A stretch of 64,000 bases of DNA from Camarhynchus parvulus (taxonomy: Eukaryota; Chordata; Aves; Passeriformes; Thraupidae): the NCBI RefSeq assembly GCF_901933205.1, contig NC_044573.1, positions 35,870,993 to 35,934,992 of the forward strand, in the 5' to 3' direction. Each line of letters begins with the position of its first letter. Positions within the stretch are counted from its first letter, which is position 1. This document shows positions 56,881 through 64,000 of this stretch, piece after piece. A program made the translations under genes and the position numbers. A model generated the notes under the pieces. The model ran no database searches, had not been told where the DNA came from, and saw only the letters and a list, made by a program, of their open reading frames with translations.

Positions 56881-59800
56881 CTGTGGAAATAAACAGCGAC
56901 ATTTTAGCCACCATTTTTCACTGCCATGAAAAATAAATAAATAAATGCAGCTGTCTGACAATTCTGAATTGCTCAGTAAGTGCCATCTCAACGCTAAGAG
57001 AACAGAGAACTTTTTCCTACCACGAAACTGAGGTATTACAAACTGCTTGCAGCAGTGCTGTCACTTTACAGTAGACACTGTTTCAGCTTCATGCAGATAA
57101 AATATCTCTATGTACTGGTGTACTGGGAAGTTCTGCTTATTTAGTTCAGTAGAATGTAGTGAAGATAACCAAATACATATACTCCAAGGAGTTAAATGTC
57201 ATTCTTCAGGTAAGGAAGACAGAACAAGCAGAAGCTAAGGTAGGGAATATCTCTTTCCTAGTACATCAGTTACCAACCTTATACTTCTCATTGTGGGGAT
57301 GACTTTTCACATGCTGCTCTGCTGAGATCTGATCTCCAAAAAATTCATGACAGAGCTGGCAATAATATCCAGTGATGGGAATCAGAAACTCAGAGCCTGA
57401 AAAGGCCAAAGAAAATTATCAGAGAAACAAAACCTAATAAATGCCAAGCTCTTAACAAAGTTGGTCAAAGAACAACAGCAAAACCTCCCGCAATGTTCTT
57501 TTTGGAACAGTTAATGCTGATCTCCTTACAGTTACATAGGAACCACCACTACCAGGAACCAACATGCAAAGTGAAGAAGTTTATTACTATGGTTCAAGAT
57601 TTAAGTGCTCTTCATCGTATTAAGGTAACCGAGTATTCAAGTAGCTTAACATTTCCTACAGTCTTCATCTATTTTCAATCTTTCTGGTATAGTCTGCTCA
57701 AATACTAAATACCTGGTTTATAAACAGAACACAAATATTTTTGTTGAAGTTCAGCAAGATTGCATCCTTGTGCCTACAGAACCTGCTACAGTTACCTAAG
57801 ACACTGCAGATTCTTCTTTAGTGGGCACTACCAGAAATATGTAACAGATTAATAAAATGAGTTGATCACTGGCAGGCCTTTTAGACACTCATATTTTAAA
57901 TCCTATATTAATTTTCAACTCAGTTACAACTCCTTCCATATGTCTGTCTCAGATTCTCTGTATCTGCACTATAACAAGTACTCATTGGTCAATTTTCAGG
58001 GAGACCTCTACTAAAAACGTACTGAATGGAAAAGTCTACTACAAGACTGGAATACTGTGTAAGATCTACCCAAATACTGCCAACTATTGTGGTCATGCTC
58101 TGAATTCTAATATGTTGGTAAAAATTACTTCAGAACTACACTGAAAGACAACTGGTATTCAAAATAAAAAACTAATCTCTAAAAAGATAAGAAACCACAC
58201 TTTTCCTACACTCTCACTTCAAGACCTTTTACACAAGAACAGTCAAGAAACTAAATCATTTGCTTTTTTCCTAATAATACAGTATCTATATGTGGTCCTA
58301 TACCAAGGTAAAGTTTTGAAAATTCCTTTCTCTGAGCAAGTGGGACTTGCTGGAGGGCAAAGAGGGATGATAGCCAAGTTAATAAAAATCAACGTACCTT
58401 TGGCAGGCACCGTTATCTTATCAATGCGTTTTATGGACTCTTGTTTGGTCTCGCTCTGGGTCTTCGAAGCCCAAGGTCTGTTGTAAGGATCCAGGGTCTA
58501 TTTGCACAGTGACAGAGGTATATAGGCTCATATATTACACTAGCAAGGCAAGTACACTTGTCTTTTTCCTTTTTAATATCCTTTTAGAACACTGAACATT
58601 AAAATCAACGTGCAAATATTTACAACAACTTATTTTCCTCTCTTTTCCCTCCCACTTTGCAATTTACAATGACAAAATAACCTGTGAAAAGTGTAAAATG
58701 TAAATGACTGCAAAGAAGAGGTAAACATGTGAAACACAAGTGGCAAACCTGAGCAAACTGAACACAGGCCCCATTTACACTATTTGGAATATACCAGTAG
58801 CTGTACAACTGCTCAAGTCCAACATTAGGGGAAAAGAATTTGATAAGTTACTTCTTGGGTTCATTATTACTTCAGGTTCTCTTGTAAAATGTAGTTCTGT
58901 GATGTATGTTTTAGTGTTAATATTCACAGCAATATGAAATGCACTTAGTGAAGGAAGCCTGCAACATACCTGTCTGTGTTTCTTATTATGCATGTGTGTG
59001 AAAAAGTCAAACATGGTCCCGCAGATGGTATTGCAGTCCTTGCACCAGTGGTTCCCTGCATCATAATATTCATAAATATTGGCCAACTGGAAAGGATGTT
59101 TGGAGGACTGTGAAGAGGATTCTGCTGGCTTCGGGCTTCTACCTCTCGATTTTTCATTAGTAGTTTTTGATTCCTAAATTGAACAGAAGGAAACACTTCT
59201 CTAAGACAAGGCAGGACAGACAGAATGCTCTAGAATTCAGAACCTGCCTCCAGCAGAAGCCATACACACAAAAAAAATATATCACCTGCTTTTCAGCGCC
59301 CAGGTTAATTCCACTGTTTCAGAGAGCTGGTATTGCCGACTAAGATGCTGCGTGGCTGCAGTGAAGAGGTTCCAATAAGGGTCCCAGAGGTAATGGCTGG
59401 ATGGTTGCAGTTAATCAAGGAACCAAATGAACAAATTCCCTGTGGCATGCACCCTTCCCACTTTACTGGTTTCACATAACAGTTCCAATTTACCATACTA
59501 GCCAAACAGTGCCCAGAAGACCTCAAATAGCTCCCCTAGAAGCATTCAGAAGTTACTGTAAAAGTAGTTTGGATGAAAGCAGAATGCAAAAGGAAGCAAA
59601 AATCAGGTGACTAAAAGTATTTAACTCCATCAGTTTTATCAGATTATTTGAGTGTTCCTACACTCTCCAGAAAATGTATTGTTTAATAATGAAAGAAAGA
59701 TGGTGTTTTGTTAATTACCTGAGCATATAGGGTGAAGGATCTTGTGATTTAAACATGTGATGTTTGCACTTACATTGATCTGTACAGAAAGACGCCATAT

Positions 59801-62800
59801 AGTGATATACAGACATTTCAGGACTCTATCCAAAATTAATGCTAAACTAAACTTGCAGCAAAACAAATATTATCTGAAATATACCATGAATGAGCCCTGG
59901 TAATTTAGATTACAATAGTACTAGATGTATTTTGAGTTCTGAGTTACATTTTCAATGGCATAAAGTCCATCATGTTATCATTTTCCATGGCAGTCTGGAA
60001 AGAACAGCATGTTAATTTAGCAGACTCAAGTTGGTTGCATGATTTCCAAGTTACTCACTACCAGCACTGAACAAATTTATTTAAGCAGATTCAACATTGT
60101 CAAATAACATCTGCCTTACTTTAAATTCCTTAATACCATCCCCCACAACATGTACTGTAAATCAAAGAATGAAGAGACAGCCAGGTCACTATGCACCCCA
60201 CAGATATCCATATCCTAGTATAATCTGGTTCTTGGTAGCAGAATAAGAAGTGACCTCAGGAATATTTGCATATATTCTGTCAGCAAGAACATAGCAGACA
60301 TTCTCTTGAACAATGAGATCAGCTTATGATCTGCATGAGGTGCATGGAAGGATGTTCACAATGTCACAAAAGCATCAATGTTTATGTTATTTATAGACAT
60401 ACACCTATAAAAATACTATCTCAATCAAAACTTTAAAAATACAGTATTTCTCAGATAGACAGGTGACAGCCCACTCTTAACTCCAGTTGGTGCATTACCC
60501 CAGCTCAAAGATGCCTTTATCATTTGCTACTATTTAGAGCCCAGACAGGGTGATGTGTCTGTACAGCACAACAACACTGGCTTCACCTCTGCATTGACTG
60601 TGTAACTACAACACACAGACACAGGGTCAGCAGCAAGGGACCACAAGGTGCCTTGCAAATAAGCAGAAAGGCAAAGGCTTTTGCCCTCAGGTTGGCAGTC
60701 AACCAATCTCAGTGTTGAAAGGCCAGCACCATCTTTCTTTTCATGAAAAAAAGTTAATCAGAACTACAACATGAATTGTAGAGGCTGAAGACCATGTCCT
60801 GTGTGCCTACATAGGTATGAAAAAATTAAAAGTTCCTGTCCAGAACTCACTATTTTCCATGTTAAAATAAGGAACTATGAAAAGGAGATCAAGTCATTAT
60901 GGGTTTGGATGACACAGACAATGCAAATTAAAGTAATGAGAAGTATATTCACACATACCATATCTTGAGAAAAGAAAACAATATAACTTAATGCAATATA
61001 GACTTAAACATTTTTGCCTACTTTAGTTTTATGAAGTGGTGACTGAAGCAAACGATTTGTTAAAGTAAGTGAACAGTAAACTTCAGAGATGTTTCAAGAA
61101 ACAACAGAAAAACAAAAGCAAGTCTTTAAATTAAAGATACCTAATGAGTTCTCAGATCACAATAAAGCATAAAGAAAATTTTACAGGATAAACAGATTTG
61201 AGTGGCTTTGGAGAAAATACAGAATCACAAAATGACTAAGGTTGGAACGGATCACAGTGGGTCATCTGGTTCAACCTCCGTGCTCAAGCACGGTCATCCC
61301 AGAGCACATGGCACAGGACTGTGTCCAGATGGTACTGGAATATCTCTAGTGAGAAAGACTTCACAACCTATCTGGACAATCTGTTCAAGTGCTCAGTCAC
61401 CCACACAGTGAACAAGTTCTTCCTCACATTCAGCTGGAACTTCCTGTGCATCAGTTTCTGCCCATTGCCTCTTGTCCTGTTGCTCAGCACCACTGAGGAG
61501 AAGAACCTGGCTCCATGCTCTTGACATCCTCCCTTCAGATAAATTGATGAGGTGCCATTTCAGTTTTCCTTATACCTCTTACCCTACTAATATTTTCCTC
61601 TCTGCAAAAAATATATATGCTAAGATCTACACAAAATTAATCTACAATTTCCCATTAGCTGTTTCTGTTACATATTTGAATAAACATCTGAAAAGCAGAA
61701 TAACTGATTTCCTGAATACAAGCATAACCTTTCAGATGCTAGTATCCATCCTACTTTCAAAGTAAGACTATCTTCTGGAATGCTGGTACATCCAGCTCAG
61801 AGAAGTACAGACCACACCAGAGAGACCATACTGATGCATACTGACATTTCTGAAGAGAGAACATGTGTACATAAAAAACATCCTATGCTGACCATCATCT
61901 TTAAGTCTTGTGATTTGTTACTATCATTACCCAGTGAGAAGATCAACATACTCCCAACTTTCAGAGAGCTTTGCTGCTATAAACACTCCTATAAACATGG
62001 TCTGAAAGGCCATGACAGAAATTTTGTTAAGAAAAAGGAAATCCTCCTGGCATGGTATTGAGACCAAACAGCTATACACACTCATGATACTGTTCAATCC
62101 AACCAGCAATGCAACACCTCAGCAATATCAAGAACAGTAAGTGGTGCTGAACTGCACAAAACCTGAGGGACATTATACATACTGATACATCAACTCTCAC
62201 CTGCATGCACCATCAAAGCCAGTGTATGAAATGTGGTAACAAATGACATCAATGATCCTTTAGTAAATGTCTGGGACCAGCTGTCTGCCCCGTGCCCTCT
62301 TCTCTTAGTGGGAAAATCATTAGCACACAAACTTGAAGACTTTACCTTGTTGGAGGAAGATGTTTTCTCTACACTTTTTGCATTTTCTGACTTGCTGTTC
62401 TTTTCTGAGGAATCTTTAGTTTCCACAGAGGGTTTACGGGGTTTTTCAAATATGTTAATCCCCAGGATTTGTGCTACTTTGTCAAGCTCAGACTGCTTCT
62501 TGTCAGCTGCATCAGATTCTTTATGCAGCTCTGCAATCTCCTTCATAATATTCTCTTGTAGTCTGTTCACCTCAACCAACAAGGGGTCTTTGTGTCCATC
62601 TTTCTCACGACGTTTTTTCCTCAACATCTCACCTGAGCCAATCAAGGAAGCGGAAGAGTCAGAAATGCAACAGGAAAACTGACTTTAGATTTATACAATA
62701 ATTCCAGCAACAAGTAAAATGCTAATACAAAGTATTACGGCTAAATCTTCACTATAAAGTTGTAAAGATGGAATTGACTCTCAGGTACAGCATCACTAAA

Positions 62801-63484
62801 TCTGCATGATGTGCCTCCATAAGGATTACCATAACACACACCCTAAGAGAGGCAACATAATCCTCCAAAGTATCAATTTATAATCACTACTTCCCTGTGT
62901 GCCAAACAAGCAAAAGTTAAATTGCCTGTTCTAACCTGAAAGTATCATTTTCCAAAGGTGAGGGAATTAAGTATTTAATCAGACCAAATAAGTTTTAAAG
63001 ACATGAAAAATTAGCTCTCTTGAGAGAGGACTTTTCCATCTCCAGATAAGATTCATGAAAAATTGAAAGGCACACTAACATCTTCAGTCACTATTTCTCA
63101 CTTCTTCTAAAGAAGCACTAAAATGCATAAAGTACAATTCCTTTAGCTTATTAAGCCAAGAAGATGCAAGAGCAACTGTCTGCTCAAATTTTGATGTAAT
63201 TGATCTTAATATAGTAACTAGGTCACTTCTTTTTCAAGAGTTGTGCATTGCCAGGAGCATGAAAATGCATTATGGACAATTCTTATTTTGGTTCTCCTTC
63301 TCCTGCTAGATACCAGGACTTGTGACACATCCCAATGGGGGAGAAAAAAGAAGCAGGGGCTGGGAGGGTGGTAATGCACTTTACCTTGCTGTTTACGAAG
63401 CCTGTCCAATTCAGTCTTGAGATAGTAAAGCTTCTTCTGCCGTGCTTCTCGATCAGTCTTCAGTTTTTCTCTCTCTTCTATCAC
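54145..63484 (-). CDS. ZNF318: ZNF318, matrin-type zinc-finger nuclear protein (3' half of gene, 6 exons)
   Basis: Exons from 5' to 3' on the minus strand: 63484-63385, 62632-62346, 59173-58970, 58497-58398, 57396-57278 and 56880-54145. All are GT-AG and phase-compatible, giving 1181 residues. Seen: a charged coiled coil at fragment residues 1-100; matrin-type C2H2 fingers with ligands C173, C176, H189, H195 and C243, C246, H259, H265 (C-X2-C-X12-H-X5-H); then [20 protein letters not shown] and a long low-complexity C-terminus with [20 protein letters not shown] and [19 protein letters not shown]. Known: ZNF318 is nuclear, affects androgen-receptor transcription, and in mouse B cells controls IgM/IgD transcript processing. 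The upstream exons, including the start, lie beyond position 64000. Confidence 0.96.
56881..57277. other. ZNF318 intron
   Basis: 397-bp intron between the second zinc-finger exon and the last exon. Nothing recognised. Confidence 0.8.
57278..57396 (-). CDS. ZNF318: ZNF318 exon, second zinc finger
   Basis: 119 nt encoding [20 protein letters not shown] then [19 protein letters not shown]. Carries all four zinc ligands of finger 2; the donor GTTGGT is weak. Confidence 0.96.
57397..58397. other. ZNF318 intron
   Basis: 1.0-kb intron; no element recognised. Confidence 0.75.
58398..58497 (-). CDS. ZNF318: ZNF318 exon between the zinc fingers
   Basis: 100 nt encoding [20 protein letters not shown] to IDKITVPAK; donor GTACGT, acceptor AAATAG. 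The linker is conserved between the fingers. Confidence 0.95.
58498..58969. other. ZNF318 intron
   Basis: 472-bp intron; nothing recognised. Confidence 0.8.
58970..59173 (-). CDS. ZNF318: ZNF318 exon, first zinc finger
   Basis: 68 codons, phase 0 at both ends. Encodes [20 protein letters not shown], then [20 protein letters not shown] and [16 protein letters not shown] with the C-X2-C-X12-H-X5-H finger. Confidence 0.97.
59174..62345. other. ZNF318 intron with CR1 fragment
   Basis: 3.2-kb intron containing the CR1 tail at 61222-61535. Otherwise unremarkable. Confidence 0.75.
61222..61535 (-). mobile_element. CR1 LINE 3'-end fragment
   Basis: About 310 bp. Plus strand has AGAATCACAAAATGACTAAG, GTTGGAACGGATCACAGTGG, GAACAAGTTCTTCCTCACAT, CCATTGCCTCTTGTCCTGTT and CTGAGGAGAAGAACCTGGCT, all reverse-complement CR1 tail signatures. 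It lies sense to ZNF318 in its intron. Confidence 0.93.
62346..62632 (-). CDS. ZNF318: ZNF318 exon, coiled-coil region
   Basis: 287 nt encoding [20 protein letters not shown], then [20 protein letters not shown] and [18 protein letters not shown]. Heptad-like hydrophobics suggest a coiled coil followed by a Ser/Lys-rich linker. Confidence 0.95.
62633..63384. other. ZNF318 intron
   Basis: 752-bp intron; nothing recognised. Confidence 0.8.
63385..63484 (-). CDS. ZNF318: ZNF318 exon, start of coiled coil in this window
   Basis: 100 nt encoding [20 protein letters not shown] then [13 protein letters not shown], a charged helical segment. Acceptor TTATTTAG, donor GTAAAG. It is the most 5' ZNF318 exon visible. 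Confidence 0.94.
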
Positions 63485-64000
63485 CTAAATAAATTGGAAG
63501 GTGTCTGGATTTTCTTCTCTTCCCAAGTTAAACAGTCTTGCAAGAATAACAGGAAGACCTCAGCATTCCAAACACAGAACACTGCTCGCTATTCCCAAAA
63601 TGTTCTTGAGTATTTTAACACAATAAATAAACTTCTCCCTCTGTATCTGAAAGTAAGTGTATTGTGTGGTCATGCTTCAACCCAGTTGGTAGGCAATGTT
63701 TTTTGCTTTTGGGCAGTGTATTCCTCTGAACTGCTCTGTTTGTTGCAACACTTCCCAAAGCCCTTAGGCTCAGCTGACTATCTTCTACAGGGCTAATCAA
63801 GACCAATGACAAATGACTGTTCAAAACTCATGCAGTGTCTCTACAGCTAGCATGTTCCATCAGCCTACACAGCCCTTCACCTTGCCTCCTGCTTTGACTC
63901 TGGCTCATTTTAGCTGTTAGTTAGGTTTTGCTTCAATCTGACATAAAACATCAGGATGAAATTTGTTTCTTGTTCAAAAGATAAAAACTGTGGCATGAGG
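63485..64000. other. ZNF318 intron (right edge)
   Basis: Intronic to the window end. I see no further ZNF318 exon. Confidence 0.7.

Noticed and set aside
61202..61765. Plus-strand frames of 67-97 codons
   Set aside because: They cover the reverse complement of a CR1 tail plus flanking intron, not a gene.
1..64000. Search for tRNA, CRISPR, phage or bacterial-type systems
   Set aside because: No direct-repeat/spacer pattern, tRNA-like cloverleaf or prokaryotic gene cluster was noticed. The window is ordinary vertebrate sequence.

Overview
This is vertebrate nuclear DNA, almost certainly avian and most likely from a songbird. Genes are split into many short exons with GT-AG introns in AT-rich sequence. 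Truncated CR1 LINE tails are scattered through the window, one gene starts in a CpG island, and a solitary LTR resembles a repeat I associate with passerine genomes. There are no bacterial features: no operons, CRISPR arrays or phage genes. Most long open frames are shadows of exons or translations of simple repeats.

Three conserved genes can be read exon by exon. Positions 980-16570 (+) hold the 3' half of RASGRP3, a Ras/Rap guanine nucleotide exchange factor: eight exons giving the end of the catalytic part, two EF-hands, a complete C1 domain and the C-terminal tail. Positions 24195-41100 (-) hold a complete FAM98A: eight coding exons, 546 residues, from a CpG-island promoter to a Gly/Arg-rich tail. 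Positions 53110-64000 (-) hold the 3' half of ZNF318: six exons with a coiled coil, two matrin-type zinc fingers and a 911-codon last exon; its 5' half lies beyond the right edge.

RASGRP3 and FAM98A converge on a 7.6-kb intergenic region (16571-24214) containing a CR1 tail and a roughly 300-bp GGGA/GGAA repeat. FAM98A and ZNF318 run in the same direction, separated by about 12 kb (41721-53110) with a solo LTR, a GATA/CATA microsatellite, a CR1 tail and one orphan exon-like segment. In human, RASGRP3-FAM98A lies on 2p22 and ZNF318 on 6p21.1, so this adjacency marks a difference in gene order between the lineages. The three genes have no known shared pathway.

I see no clear novel biological system. 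The points most worth a second look are the unassigned exon-like segments at 47476-47531, 53464-53562 and 53279-53344, a GC-rich CRE-motif cluster inside a RASGRP3 intron (9390-9660), two near-perfect intronic palindromes (1223-1266, 5339-5380), a 29-bp minisatellite in a FAM98A intron, and a run of four AATAAA signals at the upstream edge of the FAM98A CpG island.
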